Of a DNA stretch of 64,000 bases, positions 43,897-55,161 are shown piece by piece; the first letter of the stretch is position 1, and every line of letters starts with the position of its first letter. The notes under the pieces are model-generated. The model was not told the DNA's origin. It saw only the letters and a program-made list of their open reading frames with translations, and did not search any database. The stretch is from Podarcis raffonei (Eukaryota > Chordata > Lepidosauria > Squamata > Lacertidae): contig NC_070602.1 in the NCBI RefSeq assembly GCF_027172205.1, positions 22,042,501 to 22,106,500 of the forward strand, in the 5' to 3' direction. The translations under genes were made by a program, and so were the position numbers.

Positions 43897-44046
43897 GCTG
43901 TCTGAAGGCAGCCCTGTATAGGGAAGTGTTTTTTTAAAAAATTGTTTAATGTTTTGGTATGTTTTGATATATGTTGGACACTGCCCAGAGTGGCTGGGGC
44001 AACCCAGTCAGATGGGTGGGGTATAAATAATAAAATTATGATGATG
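43897..44046 (+). mobile_element. L2-type LINE 3' end
   Basis: GTCTGAAGGCAGCCCTGTAT, CTGCCCAGAGTGGCTGGGGC and GATGGGTGGGGTATAAATAA, with a (GAT)n tail, in plus orientation. Confidence 0.75.
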
Positions 44047-44179
44047 GAATGGGACGTCCCTATTTTCATCGGAGAAATGTGGGAGGGTATGAGATAACTC
44101 GCTTCTGCCCCCCAACATAAAGCCTGCCCCCACCCCATAAAATAAATCCTGGCCATGCCCATGTGATGCCACAGTGGGA

Positions 44180-45242
44180 GAAGAAGAGCCGCTCTGCACG
44201 AGCTCAGAGGCACCCTCGCCACCCGAGGGGGGGGGGCAAAGCAGAACACAGGAATCCTCCGCAGAGGTGGCGAGGGGAGGCACCGGGGTCTCTTTTAAAA
44301 GTCTGCCCGTGCCGGGCGAGCAGCCCCCGGTGACCTCCGCGGGGGTTTCATCCGAGGAAGCGCTGTCCGCGCAGCGCTGCCCCCTGCCGGCGCCGTCAAT
44401 TCCCGGGCCCCGTTTCCTTCCTTTCCCTTCTCCTTCCCCCTTTGGCTCCGGCGACGTCGATCCGAAGCGAGGCGAGCTGGTTTCCCCTTGCGGAGGCCGG
44501 CCGCGTCCCCGGGCTCTCCGGCCCCGCTGAGCCCCCGCTTGAGGGCGTGTCCTCCCGGCGCCCCCCAACCTTTCGCTGCTGGCCGGGGGCGGCGAGAGGA
44601 GGAGACCGGCGTCGCGGGAGGAAGTGGAAGCGGCGGCGGCGAATAGCGGGCAGGCGGAGAAGGCTTTGCAAGCAGCCGCGCACCAAGGAGGCTCCGGAGA
44701 CTCGCCAGCTTCGCCCGGGTCTTTCCCGTCCAGGCTCCGGGTTCCCGCCGCCTCGGGCCATCGCGGCTCCTGGGAGGCGGGAGGCGGCGGCAAGCAAGCA
44801 GCAGCTAGCCTCCGCCTCCGCCTCGGCGCCTGCTCCATTATAAAACGGGCAGGGGAGGAAGGAGAAGCCGGAGAGGCTCTTCCCGTCGCCTCGGAGCCTT
44901 CCGGGATTCGCCTCGCCGCCGAGGGGCCTGCAGAAAAGGGTTGCACCCAACTTGCTGCTAGTGCTGCTGCTGGAGGATCTGAGCCCTCCAAGAAGCCCTT
45001 TGGCGGGGCGAAGTTTCCGGATGGCTGCTGAGAGATTTCCCTCCCTGGCCATCCCCGCCTCCCTCTCCAGGGGTCCTGCTGCTTAAAAGGAGCGAAATCC
45101 CAAATAGATGTGAAGCAGGAAGCTTAGAGACCTGCCCTTCCCCTCCCCCTCCAGAGTGCCCAGGCACCCGAGAAAGACTGAATGGGTGTCCTGTAGAGAC
45201 AGACACGCGCGTGCATATATAGAGATATATGCAGATTTCCAA
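44180..45242 (+). promoter_or_regulatory. ITPK1: ITPK1 CpG-island promoter and probable 5' untranslated exon
   Basis: A CpG island of roughly 0.9 kb (about 44180-45060) lies directly upstream of the ITPK1 start exon. A TATA-like TATAAAA at 44839-44845 sits inside it; if used, transcription would begin near 44870. A consensus donor (CCAA before GTGAGTGC) at 45243 could end a short untranslated exon. The long frames on both strands here are by-products of high GC content. Confidence 0.65.
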
Positions 45243-45369
45243 GTGAGTGCCTGCATCTTTTTCCTTTTTGCATACGGGGTGCCTTTCCCGACGCGCACGC
45301 ACCCTCCTGCTCCTCCTCTTCTTTTTTTTCAAAAGAATAACTTGCTCCAGGGTGCAAGTGGAAGGGAAG

Positions 45370-45464
45370 ATGCAGACGTTTCTGAAAGGGAAAAGGGTTG
45401 GCTATTGGCTGAGCGAGAAGAAAATCAAGAAGCTGAATTTCCAGGCGTTCGCAGAGCTTTGCAG
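45370..45464 (+). CDS. ITPK1: ITPK1, first coding exon (gene continues right of the window)
   Basis: ITPK1 is inositol tetrakisphosphate 1-kinase, an ATP-grasp enzyme of the cytosol that phosphorylates inositol phosphates (1-kinase on Ins(3,4,5,6)P4, 5/6-kinase on Ins(1,3,4)P3) on the way to InsP5, InsP6 and pyrophosphates. The exon encodes MQTFLKGKRVGYWLSEKKIK and KLNFQAFAELCR, identical to the human N-terminus, and ends with two bases of the Arg codon before the donor GTAAGGAG. This is the start of the N-terminal pre-ATP-grasp domain. The acceptor CTTTTTTTTCAAAAG ends at 45335, so the exon is 45336-45464 with 34 bases of 5' UTR. The next coding exon (human KRGMEVVQLNL) was searched for up to 64000 and not seen; large introns are normal in this gene. 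Orientation is divergent from LYSET, as in human. Confidence 0.95.
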
Positions 45465-47130
45465 GTAAGGAGCGAGGATCGGCGGTTTATTGTGCTGTGT
45501 GTGTGTTTGTGACAAAAGAACCTTCCTTTCCCTTTTCTCTGGGACTCTTCTTTAACTTGGCACTTGAGCATCCCTCCCTTCTCCCGAGGATGTGGATGTG
45601 ACGGGCCTCTTGCTCCTTAATCATCATAGTCTGGTGAGCAAATTGAAGGAGCAGTTGCACAGTGCAGCTTGGCTTAGAACCTCGGTAATTGCCAGTTGGG
45701 AAATCCAGCCTTACAAATCATAACAACACCCTGATCAAGGTGAAAAAAAAGGAAAAGTGCCCAAAGCCACGATGATGATGTGAAAAGCTTATAATTTGCT
45801 TGGCTTCCTCTCCACCCCCACCACCCCTCTCCTGATTCACCAAAAACAGATGGGGTATAATGTGCGGCTTTGGGGATTATGTAGACATGTGCAAGGTTCC
45901 TGAATAACATATTGAGGAAAGTTGCAGCCACGCTTGTTGTTGCTTGCGAATTTCCTGCGGCGTAAATGCTCTCGTAGGTAAACTGGTCCACCGAGGCAGT
46001 TTCCTAAACACTGGAATAGGCAAAAATGACAGAATGTTGGTAAGCTCTCTAATGGAGCGAGCCACATACATCTGAATAACTAATACACTGCCTCACTCAG
46101 TTTTGCCTTCAAGGACCAAGCATCTTTTTGCAATGACAGCCTCATCTCCCTTCTCCTTTGGAAAGTGCAGCCGTGGAAAGGGTTCTCTCCCAAGCCAAGA
46201 TGGGCCTAAACGTTGCAAGAGCCTTTTTGCAGAAACCTAAAGAATGTGAAAGGCACTTAAGGGTCTCTCTCTGCTTTGCTGTTTGGGAGTTTGATTAAAC
46301 CTACATTTGCATGCTCCTGTTCAAAGACTTCTAGGACTTAATAATGGGGAAAGCAAGACAGGCTCTTGCTTTGGGTTGAGAACCAAAATGGTAACATAAT
46401 GGTTCAGGCTACTAAGAACTGAAGAAATGAATGAGCCGATTGTCTTGGTATATAACACAAGGTTGAGTTATATAGTGGTCTCGCTGAAGACAGTGGGGGG
46501 TTTCATACGGCTATTTGGGAGACTTCTTGAATGGTTAAACACTATTTTATTTTATTTTTTGCCAGCTGTAAGAAGTTGTTTTTCAAAGGTGGCCGTTTTC
46601 CATGACTTCTGTTATGTGTGGCTGCATCTCTATTCAGCCACTGTTCTGTGCTGCTTATTACCCTTGTCTTGACCTGAATTCTCCAAATCAAATATTCCAG
46701 ATAATATTTTAAGTTAAAAGCAAGCGAGAACAATCAAGTCTTTATTCTTAAACACCCAGACAAACATTCTGACCGTGTTGCTAATCCAAGGGTACTTTCT
46801 TTGCTCCTTTAACAAAAAGAAAGAAAAAGGGAGAGATTTCATCTGTTTGACTATACTGTCTAAGCAGTATCTCCAAGTCTTTTTGTCTCAAAATGCAATG
46901 CATGAACTTCCTCGGCGCTTTTTGCAAGGCCCTGGCAAAATTCTGGGGATAGTCGGTGTTGTTCCCCCTCCTGCTACATCACAAGTTTATGGAGGGGAAG
47001 ATATTCAACTAGATGTGAGCATCTGGGAACCTGAGCAGATCCTAGCTATGTGAGCAGAGTGCCCTATGAGGGTATGCCGAAGGAATTTTATGTCCTCCCA
47101 AGTCGAAGGAAAGCCTTTTGGGTTACTTAC
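45465..47130. other. ITPK1: ITPK1 intron, unassigned part
   Basis: No repeat or conserved frame recognised. The open frames seen are short and non-conserved. Confidence 0.4.
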
Positions 47131-47138
47131 GCAACTCG

Positions 47139-47235
47139 ACGTGTCCTAGAACATAGAAATACTTGCCTTGTGCTGAATGAGACCATTGGTCCATCTAGTT
47201 TGGTACTGTCTATGCTAGCCTGCACCAACCCAGTG
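47139..47235. mobile_element. tRNA-type SINE 3' fragment
   Basis: AGAACATAGAAATACTTGCC, then TGAGACCATTGGTCCATCTA and TTTGGTACTGTCTATGCTAG, the shared tail of a reptile tRNA-SINE family also seen near 54760. Confidence 0.55.
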
Positions 47236-47424
47236 TTCTGCATGTTTTGGATTGCAACCCTTGTCAGCCCCAACCAGAATGGGCAGTGTCAACGATGTTT
47301 GCGATTTGTAGTTTAAGACAGCCGGAGGACACCAGATTGGGAAGGCTGTGGGCTCTCCGGGATTTCAGACGGAGCCCTTTCCTTTCTTTTTATTTGTTTT
47401 AAGTGTGAACACTTAATGATGTGG

Positions 47425-47600
47425 ACTTAAAAACACCGGAAGCTGCCTTATATCAAGGCAGACTCTTGGTCCACCCAGTATCTGCTTCTTTCATCTCTTT
47501 GAGGCTGGTGCTTGTAATAGTTCTTAGCCTTTTTAGCAAGTGCAACACGAGACAAGTTTGAATAGCATATACAGTATATATCCAGCCCCATTGGCCTGTA
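47425..47600 (-). mobile_element. tRNA-type SINE 3' fragment
   Basis: CGGAAGCTGCCTTATATCAA and CTTGGTCCACCCAGTATCTG are the reverse complement of the same tail. The rest is weak. Confidence 0.45.
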
Positions 47601-48524
47601 GCGATGGCAAGCAGACTGGGGAAAAGTCGTCCCTTTCCGGATATAGCAAAGCCCGTGGGTCTGGCTACTTTGCAAGGAGTGCTGCAAACTCCCATGATGT
47701 CTTTAGCCCCCGTAACATGGGAAAGCAATTAAACCCCAGTTGCATCTAATAAACAGTAGCAGGGGGCAGGCATGACAACAAGGCAGTGGTAGAGTGGAAT
47801 TTAAAATTTGTACTCAAAGTAACAGGAATCCTGCACTTAATAAGATAGGCAGGGTGCATATATTTTGTTACTGAGAAAATAATTTACTAGTTCAGACATT
47901 GCTGGAGCACCCCTGTACCCCTGGCTGCTAGTTAATGGTAGATTTGATGCAAAGTTGCATTGTGGCCTCCTGAATTCTTCCACGATTCCCACCTGATTTT
48001 TAGCTGGAGGAGATAGCAAACCTCCTCTAGCCCCATCCCCTTGCTGAATATATTATGAGTTGAGTTTGACCATTTATTAGAATTTGTCCAGTATGTTTCT
48101 ATGTCCTGTATCAAAGCATACAATCTCCTCAAGGTCTAGGTAGGGTTTTCTCCAGTCTCTGAGCAGTTCTCATGTAACTTGCATTGAGAGTGATTGCACG
48201 AGCCCCTTATTTTGCTCAGCTGAGATGTCACAGTCCCTAATTTCCAAACTATGGTTTGGTGATCAGGGAGCAGCACACTGTGGGTTCTTGTGCACCCTTT
48301 TATGAATGATTTCCCTCATATCTCTTCCATCATTTACTGTAACAGTAGCTTAGTGTTACATATATATTATGGCTAAATATGGCTTGATTTAACCAGGATT
48401 GCCCCAAACCATGGTTTGGAGATCCATGTCAAAACCTTGGTTCCAAATCATGGTTTGAAAGCCCAGTCTAATGCCAATCAACACAGTTCTTTTAGGGTCA
48501 TGAGTACAGTATGTTACTAGCTAT

Positions 48525-48570
48525 AATGGCTGTGCTCTGTCTCCACCTTCAGAGACAGCCATGTTTCTTA
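48525..48570 (+). mobile_element. CR1 LINE remnant
   Basis: CTATAATGGCTGTGCTCTGT then CTTCAGAGACAGCCATGTTT, as in the part of CR1 just after its reading frame. Very short. Confidence 0.4.
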
Positions 48571-48756
48571 CTACAAGTTGACCAATGCACCCAACACCTG
48601 CATCTTCAGCATGATTCCTGATTCCATTGCATCTTACTTCCCCAAAGCTGATGAGCGCTCCTTCTTATGGTCCCTTATTCCCTATTACTTCTGTCACCAC
48701 CAGCTCCTCTTCCCAGGCTGCTTTTGGTTCCAGCTTGTTATGGAGGAGAAGCAGGG

Positions 48757-49137
48757 CAGGTTAATAACAACAACAACAACAACAACAATAACAACAACAA
48801 TAATAATTTATTATTATTTATACCCCGCCCATCTGGCTGGGTTTCCCCAGTCACTTTGGGCAGCTTCTAACACAATATTAAAATACAGTAAAGCGTCAAA
48901 CATTAAAAGCTTCCCCAAACAGGGCTGCCTTCAGATGTCATCTAAAAGTCTGGTAGTTGTTGTTCTCTTTGACATCTGGTGGGAGGGCGTTCCACAGGGC
49001 GGGTGCCACTACTGAGAAGGCCCTCTGCCTGGTTCCTTGTAACTTGGCTTCTCGCAATGAGGGAACCGCCAGAAGGCCCTCGGCACTGGACCTCAGCATC
49101 CGGGCAGAATGATGGGGGTGGAGACGCTTCTTCATTG
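48757..49137 (-). mobile_element. L2-type LINE 3' end
   Basis: (AAC)n and (AAT)n, TTTATACCCCGCCCATCTGG, AAACAGGGCTGCCTTCAGAT, CAGGGCGGGTGCCACTACTG and GAATGATGGGGGTGGAGACG. It is the closest relative here of the L2 nested in the copia 5' LTR. The minus strand encodes the terminal frame (TRQRAFSVVAPALWNALP). Confidence 0.88.
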
Positions 49138-49139
49138 GG

Positions 49140-50005
49140 TTGTGAAGGAACGATCGATCTGCATCTGCAGAGCATTTTCAGGTGGGATGTCACAAGTGCT
49201 TTTGAGCCTTGCTCATTTCTGTAAACACGTGCAATAGAAAATCTAAGAAAGGTATGTTAACATTGGATATATACCTCCTGACCTGGTTGGAGGCTCAGCC
49301 TGAAATTCCTACCGAAGTCACGAAATTCTCAGGAACAAGCAGGCCGCTTTCTCAGTCCCTTTATCTCTTAAGTAGGGAAGATCGGAGATAAGAACTGTAA
49401 AGTCAAGTTCTTCATACCAGGAAGCGTTATGTAAGTAAAACATTACTGACAACTCTGGTGTTTCCCCCGCAAGCACCTGAAAATTTAGGGACAGAGAGAA
49501 AGCTCGACATGGAAATACGATAGCAGCCTCACTAGCTTAAGCATACTGTGGAAAAGTTACCCGAGAAGGCTCTTTAAAAAATAATAATGGAGGCAATTTT
49601 GATACACAGTTGGGGAAACTTTTCAACGAGGTCATATGAACCTCTTTGATTAATACTCTACTCTTTGCAAATCTTTGCAGAAGTATAACATGCACATGTC
49701 TACACTGATTTTTTATTTATTACAAATGTGTTTTGGTAGATAATCTCTGCAAAACTGCAGCATAGCCAACTGTTGCATTCCCAAGTGCAAGCTCGCAGTG
49801 TCTTTGACATGCACAAATCATGACTTGTCGTCATGGCAATCAATCTGGATGAACTGGATGAGAGGAGAAATCGAGGGGATTGGGGGAGCAGCCAACCATA
49901 TGGAGGATGATCGTGTGTTTTGGCCCTCTTCTCGCAGAAAAGGGGGAATAAACAGTAGGAATATTTTTTGCAGCCTGTCGATTGCAGCTTCCGGTTCTGA
50001 TTTGA
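49140..50005. other. ITPK1: ITPK1 intron, unassigned part
   Basis: I see no repeat, exon or RNA gene here. Confidence 0.4.
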
Positions 50006-50007
50006 TA

Positions 50008-50152
50008 GAATCATAGAGTTGGAAGGGATCCTGGGGGTCATCTAGTTCAACCCCCTTGCAGTGCAGGAATCCTGCCCACAGCTGTCTCTGGTTGGGCTTG
50101 AACCAGCAGTCTTCTGGTAAACAGCCAGATGCACTGACTGATTGCTCCATGA
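50008..50152 (-). mobile_element. tRNA-derived SINE with CR1-like tail
   Basis: AGAATCATAGAGTTGGAAGG, GGTCATCTAGTTCAACCCCC, GTGCAGGAATCC, then a decayed tRNA-like head at the right side. Confidence 0.7.
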
Positions 50153-50159
50153 GGATGAT

Positions 50160-52120
50160 GGCTGTACTTTTGGAGTGTTGTTATGTTTTGTTTTATAGAG
50201 AGATTCAGTTTTCTTTTGTCAATTGTGCATAAGGAACCAAAGTTGGACTTCTATCCGTCCCCCCAGCATCTATATCCCGCTCTTCAGCTGGAAAAGTTCC
50301 CACCATGGCTTTTTCATAGGCTACCCTCTATTTTTATTTATTTATCTGCCAAGTGTTTTTAGAGAATTGATCTGATTCAGTGTTGGTCATTTGTTCTGTA
50401 TATTATTGATTACCCAATAGGGATTCATCGGGCACCATTTGTTTTAACTTTTAAACCTTTGCTAAAAACCTTTCTGTGCTGCCAGGTTTATGCAGACAAT
50501 TAAGAGAGCATCTTCTGTAAAAAAAAATAATTGGCTGATGATTTTTTGATATTTTGTATGTGGCTTTTATTGTATGTTTGCATGGTTATAAACATGTTGG
50601 ATTTTTTTTTTTAAAAAATGATGTTTCGGTATACAAGTCTTTATAAATAAACATTATAAGTTTAAGATTTTAAAGTTCTATGATTTCACTACATACCACC
50701 TTGACGTTGCATTTTATAAATAGTCTTATAAATAAATAAAAATAATTAGTAATTAAACATTGATTGGAATCTTGTATATGATATAAACTGGATTAGAAAC
50801 TATTGCACATTGTGTGCCGAACACTAGGGACAAGATGCCAAGCATTAGAAATTAGACTAATTACAATCTCCAGCATTAATCAGCGTTTTTATAGCTATGA
50901 AGTATATTGCATATCCTCCCAGGAATTCTCATTAACTTTCCTTTTCCATCCTGAACTTGCAGAGACTAGATAGTTGGGGTTTTTCTCTCTCTCAGGTGCT
51001 TGCCACGTGCCAGTTAAGAGTTTATTTTTGATTCCAAAGTAAAAATTAAGCCCATTTAAGAACAGTTTAAGAACAGCGGCTCTTGTTCCCTAGGATGCTT
51101 TTTAATACTCGAGTATGAGCTGTAGATTGGATTAATGTATTTGCCTTAACCAGGTTTTAAGAACTGTGAGGTTTCTTGTGCTAGCTGTTAATTTGATTTT
51201 TGCAAGTTTTATATTAAAAGGTAGGGATGAAATGGTGCTACTAAATGTTTTGGTATGCTGATGCGCTAAGATTTGTTGATAATGCTGGCATCATAATACT
51301 AAGAGTTTAATGCTTGGTGTTAGTGCCTCCTGAGCTCAAATTATCCAGAAGGGAGAGCCAGTAGGTAGAGAATTGGAAATGGATTTTGGAGAGTTGGGTT
51401 CCAGGCCGAGTGGTTAACATGGAATTGTCATGCTTTGCTCACGTTTTACAGGGCAACCGTGTGACAACACCATCACCCTGTCATTATTCTCATCTCATCT
51501 GTGGTTCGTTGTTTTTCCCCACACTGCAGAAAGTTATGACTTTTTTTCCCCAGAAGAATGGAAGAGCATTACAAATATATCTCATTTTATCATATACCGC
51601 CATGTGAGGGCTGTGCAGCCTATAAATATTTTTTGGGGGTATCCAATGAAGTAGTTCCGCTATTGCAACGCCTTTTGGCTGTGCGAGCGAAACTTTCCCT
51701 TCCTCTCTTCTCCCTCTCTATTCTGGGTCCTCTCCCCAAACTCTCGGGAACAGATTTGGGGAGGGCATGAGGAGAGGGAGAAGTTATGTTGTGCAAGCAG
51801 AAACTCCTGTGCTAGCAGAAGCACTTTGTTAAACACTGCCCCTTTCAAAATAATGTTATTTTTTAAAAAATAATATCCTTTCTAATCGCCAGCCCTTAAA
51901 CATATTACTGAAGTCTTTTATATGCTGTATACAGAACAGCTCTTTGCTTATGCAACAATTACATTTGCCACTGGTATGCTAGTGTTATATCAGTGTTTCC
52001 AGAAGCAAACAAGGAGAATATAAATAACAGACACTTAAATATGCAAATCTCTCTGAAACTTCATTTTTTGAGTTTAGTGCAGCTTTAAGAGATCAGTGAA
52101 AACCGTCCTTTATTGGCTTC
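50160..52120. other. ITPK1: ITPK1 intron, mostly unassigned
   Basis: An L2-like patch at about 50425-50525 (TTTAAACCTTTGCTAAAAAC, GTGCTGCCAGGTTTATGCAG) recurs near 63190. Otherwise AT-rich with no feature recognised. Confidence 0.4.
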
Positions 52121-52136
52121 ATGTAATCTGTTGATT

Positions 52137-52392
52137 CAGTCCCTGCTCCTGCCAACCTAGCAGTTCGAAAGCATGTCAAAGTGCAAGTACATAAATAGGT
52201 ACTGCTCTGGCGGGAAGGTAAATGGCGTTTCCGTGCGCTGCTCTGGTTCACCAGAAGCGGCTTAGTCATGCTGGCCACATGACCCGGAAGCTGTGCGCCG
52301 GCTCCCTCAGCCAATAAAACGAGATGAGCGCCACAACCCCAGAGTCGGCCACGACTGGACCTAATGGCCAGGGGTCCATTTACCTTTACCTT
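52137..52392 (+). mobile_element. Sauria SINE, 5' truncated
   Basis: Begins in the middle module (CAGTCCCTGCTCCTGCCAAC) and ends CATTTACCTTTACCTT. Flanked by the target duplication TAATCTGTYGATT at 52124-52136 and 52393-52405, so it was truncated at insertion. Confidence 0.92.
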
Positions 52393-52500
52393 TAATCTGT
52401 CGATTGTATACAATTTTGAAATCGTTAGCTTTTCACCTCAGCCTTACTGGTGTGACTTCAGATGTGAGCTATGCTGAAATCACTTTCTATCTCTTAGCCC

Positions 52501-52632
52501 AGTGATCTTCAACTCTGGGTGCACAGATGTTTTTTTTGGACTGCAACTCCCATCATTCCTTGCCATCCCAATGGCCAGGGATGATGGGAGTTGTAGTCCA
52601 ACAAACGCCTGGAGACCCAAGGTTGAAGAATG
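52501..52632. mobile_element. Palindromic hAT-like MITE
   Basis: The outer ends GATCTTCAACTCTGGGT and ACCCAAGGTTGAAGAAT are inverted, and so are the inner arms TGGACTGCAACTCCCATCAT (52537) and ATGATGGGAGTTGTAGTCCA (52581). The transcript would fold into one long hairpin. The class is inferred from resemblance to known hAT-type palindromes. Confidence 0.65.
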
Positions 52633-53429
52633 CTGCCTTAGCCTAATCTACTACACAGGGCTGTGTGGATAAAGTATCGTGCCACCTTTAGTTCCTTGTG
52701 TATAATTTTTTAATTTTATTTTTTTAAAGGCACTGTGGTGGCTGTTCTTAACACCCTCGCCTCCCCAAAATGGTTGGGACTTCTGTATTGTCTGCTAGGG
52801 AATTAATGTTGGGTGTGTATTGTTACCATGTGGTTAGTTAGGGATTAGTTAGGCTGAGTCTAAGGGGGGGACCCCAGAATACCTGTGGAAGCAATACTCT
52901 GTCCCAAACATTTCAAAAACGTAACTTTTGATTTATTTATTTTTTTAAAAAGAGTGGGTAAGGATTTTGAGGAAGAGCGCTGCAATATACTATACTCTGC
53001 ATGGATTAATTTCCCTCTGTATGGAGTTCTTTTGAATTGTGACAAAGCAAGAACTCTGCAGCAGAGATGTTGACTCTTTGAAACCTATTACGTTACAGTC
53101 TAATTTGGGAGCTGAGGTACAATAGGTTTAACACGGGGACAGCTCTTTCCTCACCTCTCTAAGGAAAGCTTTCAAATGGGCAGGCCGAAGCCTTTCAACA
53201 TTTGCTTCACAAGTGCGCTCTCCCCTCCTGCAGTTTCCAACAGCCGTTGCTTCCTCCGACTATGAGGCAGAGCATTGCCATCACGGCTTAGCAGCATGTT
53301 GATGGGAGGGAGGGCGGAACACCAGCAGTTAGGGCTGGGTGGTATCAAGTTTTCAACATGGTGATATATCACCAGCTAAACATCGTGATATACTGACACA
53401 TCACGATGTCTGAAATAAGGATGGAACTA

Positions 53430-53647
53430 CAGTGGTACTTCGGGTTACATACGCTTCAGGTTATGCACTCCACTAAGCCAGAAATAGTGCTTCAGGTTAA
53501 GAACTTTGCTTCAGGATAAGAACAGAAATCGGGCTATGGCGGCAGTGGGAGGCCCCATTAGCTAAAGTGGTGCTTCAGGTTAAGAACAGCTTCAGGTTAA
53601 GAACGGACCTCTGGAACGAATTAAGTACTTAACCCGAGGTACCACTG
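53430..53647. mobile_element. Pogo/Tigger-like MITE, copy F
   Basis: TA-flanked; CAGTGGTACTTCGGGTTA and TAACCCGAGGTACCACTG ends. Same orientation as copy A. Inserted into the hAT-like element. Confidence 0.85.
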
Positions 53648-53821
53648 TACTGTAGAGGCATTGACTGGCTTCATGGTTTTTCCTGCATTGCGATTTATGC
53701 ATAGCACCCCCCCTCAATAACTCACGATATATTGCCAGATCAAAAATTATGAAACCGATATCAAGATATGGACTTCAAACCCACTTTAGATGACATATCA
53801 CCCTGCCTTAAAGCACACCAT

Positions 53822-54010
53822 GACTCGTGATGATGATGATTTATTATATATACCCCGCCTATCTGGCTGGGTTTCCTCAGCCACTCTGGGCAGCTCCCAC
53901 CAGAATATTAAAAATGCGACAAAACACCAGACATTAAAAACTTCCCTAAACAGGACCGCCTTCAGATGTCTTCTAAAAGTCAGATAGTTGTTTATTTCCT
54001 TGACATCTGA
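53822..54010 (-). mobile_element. L2-type LINE 3' end
   Basis: (GAT)n, ATATATACCCCGCCTATCTG, AGGACCGCCTTCAGATGTCT and TTTCCTTGACATCTGA. Confidence 0.8.
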
Positions 54011-54236
54011 TATATTGCCAGGACAAAAATTATGAAATCGACATCACAATAAGGATTTCAAACAGGTTTTGGATAGTATATTGATATATTGCCCAGGCCT
54101 ACCAGTAAAATGGCTGGAATTGCCACTGCCGCGGGAATAAGTGGAGCATGCGTTTTCTCATCAAGTGCTATAAGGGTGTTTGAATTCCAGGTGGAAAAAC
54201 GATCTACAGTTGTGATGTGGTTGAATGAGGAGGGTG

Positions 54237-54400
54237 GGCCACAGCTCAGCGGTAGAGTATCTGCTTTGTAAGCAGAAGGTCCTAGGTTCAGCCCCCAAGT
54301 AGGGTTGAGAGAGGCCCCTTGGTGAAATCCTGGAGGGCCGTTGCCAGTCAGTGTAGAATAGACAATACTGGTATAAGCCAGCTTCCCATGGCTGGTATCT
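54237..54400 (+). mobile_element. tRNA-derived SINE
   Basis: The tRNA-like head has A and B boxes (CAGCTCAGCGGTAGAGTATC, GTCCTAGGTTCAGCCCCCAA). It is followed by GAGAGGCCCC and CCGTTGCCAGTCAGTGTAGA. The same tail is seen at 54755 and 55162. Confidence 0.75.
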
Positions 54401-54754
54401 GAACTGAATGTGAAGCCAGTCCACTGCAGGGCACAGTCCATTTCTCTTCTTCCCCTGCTCTCTTGCCTAGGTTAGCCAGATCACCGCAGGTGGATGTGGG
54501 TGAAAGTTACAGACTGATGTCATGCTTCTGCCGAGAGTGAGAGGGAAACTGCAAGGAAAAAAACCCTCGAGTCTCTGTTCCTCCTTCCTCTTGAAACCAG
54601 CCATTGTGTGCTTAGTCGGAACGGAACGTTTTCTCTGTAGTCATTATGAGAGCATAGGGTCAGCTGGCCGGATTTGAGACACAGACCCTCAGTTGCTGAC
54701 GGCTCCATTAGCATAAACATCTGCCATAGCTAGGTAGGGCACATGCTTCGCACA

Positions 54755-54930
54755 CGAAACCGAGGAACCGGTCTTGTACCAAATCAGACCACTGATCCAT
54801 CTAACTTGGTATTGTCAACACCGACTTGCACAATTTCTTCAAGGTCTTCCCTAGTCCTGCCTGAAGATGTCAGGGATTGAACCCAGATCCATTTGCATGC
54901 AAAGCTATACACTCTGCTGCTGAACGATAA
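54755..54930 (-). mobile_element. tRNA-derived SINE
   Basis: Reverse complement of the previous type: CAGACCACTGATCCATCTAA, then GGGATTGAACCCAGATCC (B box) and TTTGCATGCAAAGC. Confidence 0.7.
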
Positions 54931-54933
54931 GTA

Positions 54934-55159
54934 CAGTGGTACCTCGGGTTACATACGCTTCAGGTTACAGACTCCGCTAACTCAGAAATAGTACCTCGGG
55001 TTAAGAACTTTGCTTCAGGATGAGAACAGAAATTGCGTGGCGGCAGTGTGGCAGCAGCGGGAGGCCCCATTAGCTAAAGTGGTTATTCAGGTTAAGATCA
55101 GTTTCAGGTTAAGAACGGACCTCCAGAACGAATTAAGTATGTAACCAGAGGTACCACTG
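54934..55159. mobile_element. Pogo/Tigger-like MITE, copy G
   Basis: TA-flanked; CAGTGGTACCTCGGGTTA and TAACCAGAGGTACCACTG ends. Same orientation as copies A and F. Confidence 0.85.
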
Positions 55160-55161
55160 TA

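Larger units (their letters stand above)
53330..54101. mobile_element. hAT-like ATATCG-family element(s), interrupted by a MITE and an L2
   Basis: Left end TAGGGCTGGGTGGTATCAAG with GATATATCACCAGC inside; right ends at about 53810 (CATATCACCCTGCCTTA) and again at 54101 (ATATTGCCCAGGCCTA). The stretch GACAAAAATTATGAAATCGA (54019-54038) repeats, with changes, the one ending the first copy. MITE copy F (53430-53647) and an L2 (53822-54010) sit inside. Either two neighbouring copies or one copy with a duplicated end. Confidence 0.6.

Noticed and set aside
44008-44991. 327-codon open frame on the minus strand in the ITPK1 CpG island
   Set aside because: It has low-complexity Pro/Ala/Gly/Arg content, similar long frames occur on the other strand, it runs into an L2 tail, and it matches no known family. 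GC-rich sequence has few stops.
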